DNA of 25,141 nucleotides from Haplomitrium mnioides (Eukaryota; Marchantiophyta; Haplomitriopsida; Calobryales), in assembly GCA_049999725.1 (NCBI GenBank), contig JBNGIS010016464.1, positions 1-25,141 of the forward strand, in the 5' to 3' direction. A model generated the notes under the pieces. The model did no database searches and had not been told where the DNA came from. It saw nothing but the letters and a program-made list of their open reading frames with translations. Made by a program: the position numbers and the translations under genes. Each line of letters begins with the position of its first letter. Position 1 is the stretch's first letter. Positions 10,069 to 20,264 of the stretch are shown piece after piece.

Positions 10069-10400
10069 AATGGAGATAAGTGGTTTGTCAATTCCGCATG
10101 TTCTAATCACATGACATGCCTTGGAGAGTGGTTTAAGAAAACCAATAATATGAGTACACTTGGTTATATGGAGACATGTGATTCTACTATGCATCTTATC
10201 CATCAGATTTGTAGCATACCAAAAGTACTAGAGAATGGTAAAAAAAAGTGCTTATCTAATGTGATGCATGTGCCAATGATTCAAACAAATCTGATTTCAG
10301 TTGGACAATGTGTAGAGTGTTAATGCAGATCAGGTTTAACTCCATTGGTGTGCTCATTGAGGATTGGGGAAACAATTGTAATCTTATCACAAAAGAAAGG
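10069..10400 (+). pseudogene. Copia aspartic protease relic
   Basis: This is the segment that would cleave the Gag-Pol polyprotein. The text WFVNSACSNHMT starts at 10081 and corresponds to the copia protease start W-x-x-D-S-G-A-S-x-H-M. The catalytic Asp is Asn (AAT, 10090-10092) and the Gly after Ser is Ala, so the enzyme would be inactive. Downstream VMHVPMIQTNLISVGQ matches the usual L-x-V-P-x-x-x-x-N-L-x-S-V block. The frame is shifted by one phase from gag near 10060, and an in-frame TAA stands at 10321. Confidence 0.85.
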
Positions 10401-10509
10401 TGAAGAGGCATGATGTTTATATTAGATGTGAGCATGCGTGAAATTTAGAAAGAAATGTTTGTTTAGAAATTTTAGAACCAATGTTTGTACATGTTATATG
10501 AGTTGTGTT

Positions 10510-11415
10510 AGACATAGAGATATGGCATAAGAAAATTGGACATGTTAATTTGCAAAGATTGAGAAATATGCAAAGTTCAGGGGTAGTCAATAAGCTGCCC
10601 AAGTTCAAAGTAGAAGGAATGCATAAAATCTTGGAAGCATACCAGTTTGGTAAACATGAAAGATAAGCATTCCCCTATGGTGCATATGTGGCAAAGAAGC
10701 CACTTGAGGTGATACATTAAAATGTGAGGGTGTACATACTATGCAACCTTTATTGATGATTATTCAAGAAAAAATTGGATTTACTTCATGAAGTATAAGA
10801 GTGAAGTGGTTGATCACTTCAAACATTTTAGAGCTATGGTGGAAAGGGTAGCAAATTAAATGGCTAAGATCATATGGTGGAGGAGAATATTTCTCTACAG
10901 AATTCTACACCTACCTATCAAGAGAAGCAATCAAAAGGCAACAAACATGCAGGTATACACCTCAACACAATGGAGTTGTTGAGAGGAAGAACCAACACAT
11001 AGCATAGGTGGTAAGAGCATTGATGAATGAGAAGAATATCCCACATTATTATTGGGCAAAAGTAGTGTCTACTACTATTTATATTATGAACCAAATCTCT
11101 ACAATTGCAGTTCATGGCATGACGCCAGAAGAGAAGTTAATAGGAAGACGTCCAAACATTTCACATTTGAAAGTGTTTAGGTGCATTGCTTATGTACATG
11201 TACTAGCTGAGACACACAGAAAATTAGACCCAAAAGCTAAAAAATGTGTCTTTAATGGATATTTAAATAAGCAGAAGAGGTACAAGTGCTATTGTCCTAC
11301 TACACGCATGTTGAGGGTGGGTAGAGACGTAGTATTTGATGAGTTAAGTACTTGGTATGGGCAAAAATCTGTTGATGACATAAGTGAGACAAATGAGAAG
11401 AAGATTGTGTTATAA
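10510..11415 (+). pseudogene. Copia integrase relic with gag-pre-integrase domain
   Basis: This would insert cDNA into the host chromosome. The pre-integrase zinc domain opens with IWHKKIGHVNLQRLRNM, keeping both His; the expected Cys pair is lost (YQFGKHER in place of C-x-x-C-x-x-GK). The core keeps the first catalytic Asp in FIDDYSRK (near 10755). At the second site the expected RSDNGGEY reads RSYGGGEY, so the second catalytic Asp is gone. The Glu is kept in NGVVERKN (near 10981). From 11008 a clean 135-codon stretch includes the HYYWAKVV, RRPNISHLKVFRC and LDPKAKKCVFNGY blocks. Several frame changes lie between 10640 and 10930. Confidence 0.9.
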
Positions 11416-12820
11416 TCAACTCAACAAACTCAAGTATTGAGTGGACCACATGGTGTAAGCAGTAGCAGTGGCAACACTAGTACATGCCAAAGAAGGTTGC
11501 GCAATTTGGAGCAATATACTCCAAATAACTCTCAATCTGAAATGTCTCTAGGAGGAGGAGGCAATGGTGATTTTGAAAATCTGGATGAAGAATTGAGATT
11601 ACTCTCACCTTCAACATCAAGCCAAAAGCAAAAGGAGTAGCAGGTGCAAAGCATACTTTTGCACAAAAGTGACAGGGTGAAGTACCTTGTAGACATGATG
11701 ATACATAAAGGTGTGTTTGCAGCACATCATGCATACATGGTGCAAGCAATTATTGAGAAGGAACCTATCCTATTTGAGTATGCTATAGGAAATGAGAGAT
11801 GGGAAGCTACAATGGTAGAAGAGATGAAAGCTCTTCACAAAAACTAGACTTGGGAGCTGGTCGATTTACTTGAAGGGAAGAAAGCCATCAGATGCAAATG
11901 GGTCTACAAGTTCAAGAGGAGGGAAGATGGTAACATAAGCATATTTAAAGCAAGGTTAGTGGCCAAGGGGTATGCCTTGACTCATGGGATATAACTTTCA
12001 GCCATGTAGCAAAAATGACAACCGTTCGAGCAGTTATAGCATTGGTTGCATAAAAAAAAATAGACTTTGCAACAAATAGATGTAAAAAAAACATTTCTGC
12101 ATGGGAAGCTTGAAGAGGAGGTGTACATGGTACAGCCACCTGGTTTTGTTGATATGGAGCATTCAGATCAGGTATGCAAGCTGAAGAAGGCACTATATAG
12201 GTTGAAGTAAGCACCTTGAGCATGGTCTTACACGATAAGCGAATATCTTGTTTCGGTGGGCTTCAAGGTGTCATATGTAGATTATTCTCTATGTGTAAGG
12301 AAAATAGAGAAAGGTATGATGCTCATTCTCATTTATGTAGATGATTTGATTATGATAGGAGGGAGAAAGCAAGATATTGTTGAAGTGAAGAAGCTGCTGC
12401 GACAAAAGTTTGATATGAAGGATCTTGGTGAGTTAAGACATTTCCTTGGAATTGAGGTGATAAAAAAAGAGTAGGGAATATGGATGATCCAAAGGCAGTA
12501 TGCCTTGGATATGCTAGCCAAATATGGCATGACGGGTTGCAAACCGATTGCAACTTCCTAAGATTGTAGTACAAAATTGATCGGTCATGAAGGAGAGTTG
12601 ACTGAGGATCCAACAAGGTTCAGGAAGATGGTAGGCAGCTTGATTTACATCACCATCACCAGATCAGATCTGAGTTATGCTGGTTGCCTAGCTAGTCAGT
12701 TTATATAGGTACAAAGGAAGCAATATTTGGATGCAGTGCACAAAATTTTTTGGTACATAAAAGCTACACTTTAGTATGGGATCTTTTATGACAGAAATAT
12801 CAAATTTCAGCTTGCTTGTT
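11416..12820 (+). pseudogene. Copia reverse transcriptase relic with Ser/Gly linker
   Basis: A Ser/Gly/Asn-rich linker (11437-11640) follows integrase, as is usual for copia. The polymerase starts around 11790 (WEATMVEEMKALHKN). Motifs in order are KWVYKFKRREDG, FKARLVAKGYA, the first catalytic Asp in [11 protein letters not shown] (12079-12081), [20 protein letters not shown], and the active site LIYVDDLIM (YVDD at 12334-12345) with both Asp intact. The thumb and connection end with GSLIYITITRSDLSYA. Stops replace Gln or Arg at several conserved places (K-stop-AP-stop-AW for KQAPRAW; stop-GIWMIQRQYALDML). A damaged patch lies near 11980-12060. It would copy element RNA to DNA if intact. Confidence 0.93.
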
Positions 12821-13285
12821 TCACAAAATTAATGCAGATTTGGGCAGGAAGTGTTAGTGACAAAGGTCCACTAGTGGTTTTGTACTTTCATTTGGAAGTG
12901 TTGGAATCGCTTGGAGCAGCAAAAAGCAACTTATGGTTGCTTTATCAAGTACAGAGGCTGAATACGTGGGGAAAACCATGGCCACCTGTGAGGTAATGTG
13001 GTTATTGAAGTTGTTGCAGGATTTGGATGTCAGAGTGAGGAACCAATAAAGGTTTATTGCGACAACATCATCAGCATTCAATTGGCTAACAATCATGTTT
13101 TTCATGAACGCTCAAAGCACATTGAGGTGAATTATCATTTTGTGAAAGAGAAATTGGTTTCCATGGTGATTGATTTGATGTGTATCAGCACTAAAGGGCA
13201 GGTTGCTGATATTCTTACAAAGGCATTGGGAGCCGAAAAGTTGCAGAAACTCAGAAGGCAACTTGGTGTACAAATGTTGAGCTTG
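12821..13285 (+). pseudogene. Copia RNase H relic
   Basis: This would degrade the RNA strand of the RNA-DNA hybrid. The start corresponds to the DADWAG block, but one extra T in the run near 12840 and one missing base near 12865 break the frame. In the shifted frame the text runs SFGSVGIAWSSKKQ and ALSSTEAEYVG. A further shift near 13000 leads to KVYCDNIISIQLANN, KHIEVNYHFVKEKL and STKGQVADILTKAL, the standard end of copia Pol. The reading frame then runs into the polypurine tract. Confidence 0.92.
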
Positions 13286-13293
13286 AGGGGGAG
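13285..13293 (+). other. Polypurine tract
   Basis: GAGGGGGAG lies directly before the 3' LTR. It is the primer for plus-strand DNA synthesis; composition and position fit well. Confidence 0.85.
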
Positions 13294-13511
13294 TATTAAG
13301 TTGTCAAGCTCTGATAGGCTGCAAGGCTGATCTGGCAGCCCCCTTAGTTTATTTAGGGTTAGTATTATATGTGGGGAAGATTGAAGTTGCAAGTGTACAC
13401 TCCTCCCCTTATGTAAATTGCGAGCATATTGAGCCACCTAGATATACAACATTTTCTCCATTCGATGGTGTATGTGATTTTGTGAATTTCACCGTAGTGT
13501 GTTTTTTGACA
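13294..13511 (+). repeat. 3' LTR of the plus-strand copia element
   Basis: 218 bp, TATTAAGTT to TTTTTTGACA, matching 7410-7627 at about five sites in six by eye. It shares the TA...CA ends of the 5' copy. Confidence 0.93.
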
Positions 13512-13516
13512 CATGT
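13512..13516. repeat. Target-site duplication, right copy (CATGT)
   Basis: CATGT followed by GAGTACTAG is the satellite consensus and continues the B half interrupted at 7409. Confidence 0.75.
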
Positions 13517-15724
13517 GAGTACTAGAACACCACTCTTAAGTAGGACCTATCATCTTTTCTCATTGACCATATGATGAAGCTACACATGAAGAGATGGAAG
13601 AAGTTTGGATATATGTGAGTATGCACTCAAACACTTCTCTAGTATATAGCTAAACATGAATATGATCCAATCATTTTAATTGACTGATTTGATAAAGCTA
13701 CCCATACAAAAATGAGAGGAATTAGGCTACATCTGAGCACTAATACACTTCTCTTAAGTGAGAACCTATCATCATAACTGATTGATCACATGATGAAGCT
13801 ACCTATAAAGCATTGGAAGTAGTTGGGGTACATGTAAGTACGCACTCAAACACTTCTCTAGTGTGTAACTAAATGTATGTATGATCAAATAATTTTGATT
13901 CATTGATCTTATAAAGCCACCTATAGAAAGTTGAGAGGAATTGGGCTATATGTTAGTACTAATACACTTCTCTAGAGTAAGTGCCTATCATCTTTACTGA
14001 TTGATCATATAATGAAGAGAGTTGGGAGTGATTGGGTTATATGTAAGTACGCACTCCAACACTTCTCTAGTATTTAACTAATTGTGAGTGTAATCCAATC
14101 ACTTTGAATGATTAGTTTAAAAAAACTACCTATAGAAAGTGGAGAGGATATAGGCTACATGTAAAAACTAGTACACTTCTCTCAAGGAAAGACCTATCAT
14201 CTTGAGTGATTGATCATATGACAAAGCTACCTAGAAAGAGTTGGAAGTAGTTGGGCTATATGTGAGTATGCACTCAAACACTTCTCTAGTATATAGCTAA
14301 ACATGGGTATGATCCAATCATTTTGATTAACTAATCTAATAAAGCTACCTATAGAAAGTTTAGAGGAGTTGGGCTACATGTGAGTGCTAATACATTTCTT
14401 CTTAGGAAAGACCTATCATCTTAGCTGGTTGATCATATGATGAAGCTACCTATAAAGAGTTGGAAGTAGTTGGGCTATATGTGAGTACACACTAAAAATT
14501 TCTCTAATATAAAAATAAACATGGGTATGATTGAATATCTATGATTGAGTGATCTATTAAAGCTACCTATAGAAAGTTGAGAGGATTTGGGTTTTGTGTG
14601 AGTATTAATACACTTCTTTTGATTTAAGAACCATCACATTAATTGACTGATCATATTTTGAAGCTACTTATAAAGAGTTGGAACTAGTTGGGCTATATGT
14701 GAGTACACACTCAAACACTTGTCTAGTACATAACTAAACAATGGCATAATGCAATCATTTTGATTCATTGATTGATTGTAAAAGCTACCTAGAGAAAGTT
14801 GAGAGGAGTTGGGCTATATGTGAGTACTATTACACTGGTATTGAGTAAGGACCTATCATTTTAACTAATTAATCATATGTTGAAGCTACCTTTAAATAGT
14901 TGGAAGTAGTTGGGTTATATGTAAGAGCATACTCAAACACTTCTCTAGAATCTAACTAAATGGGAGTGTGATCCAATCATTTTGATTGACTGATCTACTA
15001 AAGCTACCCATAGAAAGATAGGAGGAATCAAGCTACATGTCAGTGCTAATACGCTTCTCTTAAGTGAGGACTTATCATCTTAACTTACTTATCATATGAA
15101 GAAGCTACCTATAAAGAGTTGGAAGTGGTTGGGATATTTGTGAGGACGCATTCAAACACTTCTCTAGAATCTAACTAACTATGAGTGTGATCCAATCATT
15201 TTGATTGGCTGATTTGATTAAGCTACCCATAGAAAGTTGAGAAGAGTTGGGCTACATATGAGTAGTAATACACTTCTCTTGAGTGAGGACCTATAATCTT
15301 AAATAGCTAATCATATGATGAAGCCACCGATAAAGAGTTGGAGATAGTTGGGCTTTTGTGAGGACACACTCAAACACTTTTCTAGTATATAGCTGAATGT
15401 GGTTATGAACCGATCATTTTGATTGACTGATCTTATAAAGCTACCTATAGAAAGTTTAGATAAATTGGGCTATATGTGAGTATTAATACACATTTTTTGA
15501 GTAAGGACCTATCATCTTTACTGAATGATCACATGATGAAGCTACCTATAGAAAGTTGGAAGTAGTTGGGCTATATATGAGTATGCACTTAAAAACTTCT
15601 CTTGTATATAACTAAACGTGGGTATGATCCAATCATTTTGATTGACTGATCTAATAAAGCTACCTATAGAAAGTTGAGAGGAATTGGGCTACATGTGAGT
15701 ACTAATACTTTTCTCTTGAGTAAG

Positions 15725-15731
15725 AACCTAT
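15725..15731. repeat. Flanking direct repeat, left copy (AACCTAT)
   Basis: This recurs at 18633-18639. The satellite consensus contains this stretch only once (AAG(G/A)ACCTATCAT), so the second copy is best read as a target-site duplication. Confidence 0.65.
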
Positions 15732-18632
15732 TGTTTCAGTTTAGCTTGGAGAGCATAGAGGGAGAAGCTCTTTATTTAGAGGAAAAAAGAGGAGGGTGGT
15801 ATCTATCTCAGGTTGATTTGTAGTCTAGGGGTTTGGTTCAGAGTATTCTTGTCTACTTTTCAGTTGATTTGTTGTAACGTAAATGCGCGAGTGGCATCTC
15901 GAAGGGAAGATGAGCTTTTTTAGAGCAAGATGAATCTTACCCGATGACAACTTCAAATTTAATTGAAAATAGAAAATCATTCACCTTAGATGACGACAAA
16001 GGAATGTGAGGGATGTGGGTGGATCAATTGATGAACTGGTGGGCAAATGGGAGAGATTATAATTGCAATCAATAAACGATGTGATTTACAAGAACTTCAT
16101 TCTTGAACATGTTTATGCTAACATCAAGGATTATGGGGGAAGTTTGCGGACAAGAATTCCTATGATTGGGGGAATGGATAGGGCGACAACCATGAAGTGA
16201 ATCTATCTAGAAAGGTAGCAATAGAAATTATCCTTGGATGGGAACTAGAAGTTGCAGAGATTGGGTTTCAAACATATATACATGGATCAGGCTCTATGGC
16301 TAGTCCAATGTATCAAAGCAAGCTCTCATGCTAGTCTAGTTACTCATATTGAGTTCTAAAGATTCCTTGGGTAAGGAATATATTATACAAGTTGTCTAAG
16401 GGCAACGATTAAACTACCCTGTTACAAATAACATCGGACGGCTTTATACCATCGATTAGAGCTAAAGGCTTGCAAGAAAAGAAGAGGACAGGTCTATGGG
16501 TTCAAGCAAAACCAGCTTATTGAATTCTATAGACAAGGATATTGGACCATACGATTGAGTCAAGGATTTATCAAAATTACATTAGAAGTACAGTTTTTCA
16601 GATGCGATGTTCTAACTTCCACTTTGAAGACGATGTCAAGTGGCCGAAATAGACCAAATACAAGGCTAGTAGTCTTGACTAGTGGTCACAAATCGGATCA
16701 ATAAAGAACAACTATAGATGTGCGACATCTCGGGGTTTCGACAATATCGAGCAGTCACCTAACAAGACAAGAGAAAGATGTCCTACCAATAATCTAAGAG
16801 TTCTTGAGACACATGAGGCTTATAACTAGAGCTAATAGAGGAAGGGTGGCTCCATTTTTGATGGGCTAGTACATGTTTGCTATCTGGGATCAAGAACGGG
16901 ATCAATGTTTTGACGTCTAATGAAAAACAATTCACAATAGACTACGAACTCTTTGGAACTGACTTAGGAGTTGGATGGAATACTAAACAAGAAATTTCTT
17001 TTCAACTTTGTGAGAGATTTTTGATTGTGCGCACAAATGCAACCATCAATAATTTGTGCTTATAACTAGTTGGACGGACTACAAGTCAAACTAGTTAATA
17101 ACATGGATTGAACGAAGGCTAGACAACACACTACTAAAAAGGCAACGCATATAGACAATTCAAGATAGTGCAAACTATAGAGGTAGAGCTTTGCACTTTA
17201 TATATGATCAGAAATCTACAGCCAATTGTTGAGATAAGTTACATCTAGGCTACCAGTTTTGTTCTTGAAACAACAAGAGCAATTCCTAGTTCTCTGGTTT
17301 GGGTTGGAATGGGACTAATATTCAAACTCAAAATTTTATGTTTGGTTCAACTTACATTAGAGCAGCAACAGAAAGAAGTAGCAAAGATAGTGAAAAAATA
17401 AAAGAACAACAAATTCTAGCAAGGATAGTGGACTGCTTTTTCTAACAAAGTCCCTTTTTTACTTCCATCTGATTGCTAGCACAAGAAGTACACAAGATTG
17501 CAAGAATTAATGCTACAAGTGAGAGGTAGACTCCTCTTTCTTGGGCAATAGTCTCCCTTTCTACACCTCTCTCAATTGTGCACAAAAAATAGCTAAGAAC
17601 TTATAACACTAGCACTCTGACTGTGGAACGACATTTTCATACAAGAAAGGTTAACCATTATAGATTTCAGAAACTCAACATAACACTATGACATAGAATG
17701 GCATTACAATAATAGAGAACTCTACTCTAGCTTATAGGTGATTCTCTTAGTGAATCTTGCAATCCTTTGGGGTTGATTCTTGATTGTGCATCTTTTCCTA
17801 CTTGATCTTCTTCTTTAGTTTTGGTTGACTTCTCAGTCCTTCTTCGTATCTTGCCAGACAGACCAGTTGATAAGCTCATCATCTTTTGTTTATCCTCTTC
17901 AGTATTAACCATTCTTTAGTTGTTGATTTGATATTACTCCATATCAGCACCTTGTCAAGATTTGTCCACATCCTTGTCTATCCACCAATATATTCACAAT
18001 TGCCTTCGTCACCTTCTTTCTCAATCCAGCTGAAGTCCAATGTTGCTAAGGAGCAACCAAAATATTTCCTGTCATCCAAGTAGATTTTAAAATCAAAAGA
18101 GTTTAGGAAAGAGGTGGAATTCAAGAAACTATAATATAGTGCAAAGAGAGCAGCAAGAGAATGGAAAGAGGAAAAAGAAGAAGAAGAAGAAGTTTTGGTT
18201 CTTCCTCTTCTTTATGCCCAACATTTAGACTTAATATAACATAACATAAGTAGCAACAAGAACTCGACTTTACACAAAGACACAAAGACTTTTCTAAAAG
18301 CACGTGCATTTTTTGATAGTTTTTTTTTTTGATATTTGTCTTCAGAGTGTCATATCATTGTTTGATTGCTTGCCTTCTGATGATCTGCTTATCTCATAAT
18401 CTACCTAGTATAACAATTATTCAAATTCTACATCTACTACGTATATATTCTAGTGCATGAAATTCCACTAATTAAAAAAGTTCTTATTTTGTTAGTGTCT
18501 TTGCATTGTGTTGATGTCATTTTTTGGGAGTCGTTTCTATGTCAATGTTGAGTCAATGCAAATTCTTTTGAGCTCTTATTCATAAACTTGGACACCATGT
18601 AATTCTGTTTTGAGCTCTATCTCTTGTTGTAA
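15732..18632. mobile_element. Unclassified 2.9-kb insertion in the satellite
   Basis: The satellite stops at GTAAG-AACCTAT (15725-15731) and resumes at AACCTAT-CATCTTAAC (18633-18639), so 7 bp appear duplicated and the array continues in phase. The insert begins TGTTTCAGTTTAGC and ends CTCTTGTTGTAA. I find no terminal direct or inverted repeats, no primer-binding site, and no reverse transcriptase, transposase or integrase motif on either strand. The longest ORFs are short (62 codons at 16877-17065 plus; 61 Lys/Glu-rich codons at 17727-17912 minus). An (AAG)6 tract and a run of 11 T lie near the right end. It could be a non-autonomous DNA element, a 5'-truncated retroposon or captured genomic DNA. 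Transposition is inferred from the flanking repeat. Confidence 0.6.
18175..18192 (+). repeat. (AAG)6 microsatellite
   Basis: Six AAG triplets in a purine-rich stretch (18156-18194) inside the unclassified insertion; no coding meaning seen. Confidence 0.8.
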
Positions 18633-18639
18633 AACCTAT
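18633..18639. repeat. Flanking direct repeat, right copy (AACCTAT)
   Basis: Matches 15725-15731; the satellite continues with CATCTTAACTAATTGATC. Confidence 0.65.
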
Positions 18640-20264
18640 CATCTTAACTAATTGATCATATAATAAAGCCATCTATAAAGAGTTGGAAGTACTTCGGCTA
18701 TATGTGAGTACACACTAAAACATTTCTCTAGTATATAGCTAAACGTGGGAATGATCCAATCATTTTGATTGATTGATCTACTGAAGCTACCTATAGAACA
18801 TTGAGAAGAATTGGGCTACATGTGAGTACTAATACACTTCTCTTGAGTAAAGACTTACCAGCTTTGCTGATTGATCATACAATGAAGCTACCTACAACAA
18901 GTTGGAAGTAGTTGGTCTATATATGAGTACCCACTCACACACTTCTCTAGTATATAGCTAAATGTAGGTATGAACCAATTATTTTGATTGACTGATCTAT
19001 TAAAGCTACTTATAGAAAGTTGAGAGGAATTGGGCTACATGTGAGTACTAGTTAGTACACTTTTCTTGAGTAAGAACCTATCATCTTAACTGATTGATCA
19101 TATTATAAAGCTACTTATAAAGAGTTGAAAGTAGTTGGTCTCTATGTGAGTATGCACTCAAACACTCTTTTTGTATATACCTAAACGTGGGTTTGATCCA
19201 ATAATTTTGATTAACTAATCTTTTAAAGCTACCTATAGAAAGTTCAGAGGAATTGGGGTACATGTGAGTACTAATACACTTCTCTTGAGAAATGACCTAT
19301 CATGTTAACTGATTGATCATATAGTGAAGCTACCTACAAATAGTTGGAAGTAGTTGAGATATATGCGAGTATGCACTCAAACAGTTCTCTAGTAGACAGC
19401 TAAATGTCGGTATGATCCAATCATTTTGATAAACTGATCTAATAAAGCTACCTATAAAAAGTTGAGAGAAATCGGACTATATGTGAGTACTAATACACTT
19501 CTCTTGAGTAAGAACCTATCATCTTGAGTGATTGATCAAATGACAAAGATACCTATAAAGAGTTGGAAGTAGTTGGGCTATTTGTTTGAACACACTCAAA
19601 CACTTCTCTAGTATATAGTTGAATGTGGGTGTTATCCAGTCATTTTGATTGATTGATCTAATCAAGCTACCTATAGAACATTGAGAGAAAAATGGCTACA
19701 TGTGAATACTAATATATTAAAGGCTTGTTATTTAAGCTCATTGATCATTTGATCAAGCTACATATAAAGAGTTGGAAGTAGTTGGGCTATATGTCAGTTT
19801 GCACAAAAACACTTCTCTATTATATAAATAAACTAGAGTATGATCCAATCATTTTGATTTACTTATGTGATAAAGCATCCTATGGAAGTTTGAGAGGAAT
19901 TGGGCTAAATGCGAGTACAAATACGCTTCTCTTTGAGCAAGGACCCATCATCTTTATTGATTGATCATATGATGAAGCTACCTATAAAGGAATGGAAGTA
20001 GTTGGCTATGTGTGAGTACTAGTGCACTTCTCTTGAGTAAGGGTCTCTCATCTTAATATATTGATTATATGATGAAGCTACCTACAAGAAGTTGGAAGTA
20101 GTTGAGTTATATGTGAGTACGCACTCAAACACTTCTCATGTATATAACTACTAAATGTGGGTATGATCCAATCATTTTTATTGATTGATCGTATAGAGCT
20201 TTATATAGAAAGTTGAGAGAAGTTGGGCTACATGTGAGTACTAATATACTTTTCATGATTTAGG
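18633..20264. repeat. Satellite array block 4
   Basis: About seven and a half units. Copies at 19228-19447 give exact half-unit lengths of 101 and 118 bp. A degenerate copy lies near 19700-19750, and a hybrid A/B half-unit at about 19976-20076. The block ends in a B half (GATTTAGG), where the minus-strand copia element begins. Confidence 0.93.

Larger units (their letters stand above)
7410..13511 (+). mobile_element. Full-length but inactive Ty1/copia retrotransposon, 6.1 kb
   Basis: All structural parts are present in copia order on the plus strand: 218-bp 5' LTR, primer-binding site complementary to initiator-Met tRNA, long leader or upstream coding relic, gag with zinc knuckle, protease, integrase, reverse transcriptase, RNase H, polypurine tract and 218-bp 3' LTR, with a mutated 5-bp target duplication. 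Integrase before reverse transcriptase defines copia rather than gypsy. By hand alignment the LTRs differ at roughly one site in six, so the insertion is old. Premature stops, several frameshifts and lost catalytic residues make it non-autonomous. It sits inside a B half of the satellite. Confidence 0.95.
13512..15731. repeat. Satellite array block 3
   Basis: About ten units in the same phase and orientation as blocks 1 and 2. It includes some of the best-kept copies (14200-14460, 15540-15730). A shortened junction lacking part of CTACCTATAAAG occurs near 14018. It ends in a B half at AACCTAT, where the 2.9-kb insertion begins. Confidence 0.93.

Noticed and set aside
16877-17065. 62-codon ORF in the unclassified insert
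   Set aside because: Length is within chance for AT-rich DNA, with no recognisable domain; neighbouring frames have stops at random density.
15732-18632. LTR element or classic TIR transposon as identity of the 2.9-kb insert
   Set aside because: No direct repeat between the two ends, no primer-binding site, and no terminal inverted repeat seen when the ends are compared.
1677-20264. GTGAGTAC and GTAAGG in every unit resemble 5' splice sites
   Set aside because: No matching acceptor or exon structure and no coding potential; likely chance in a high-copy repeat.
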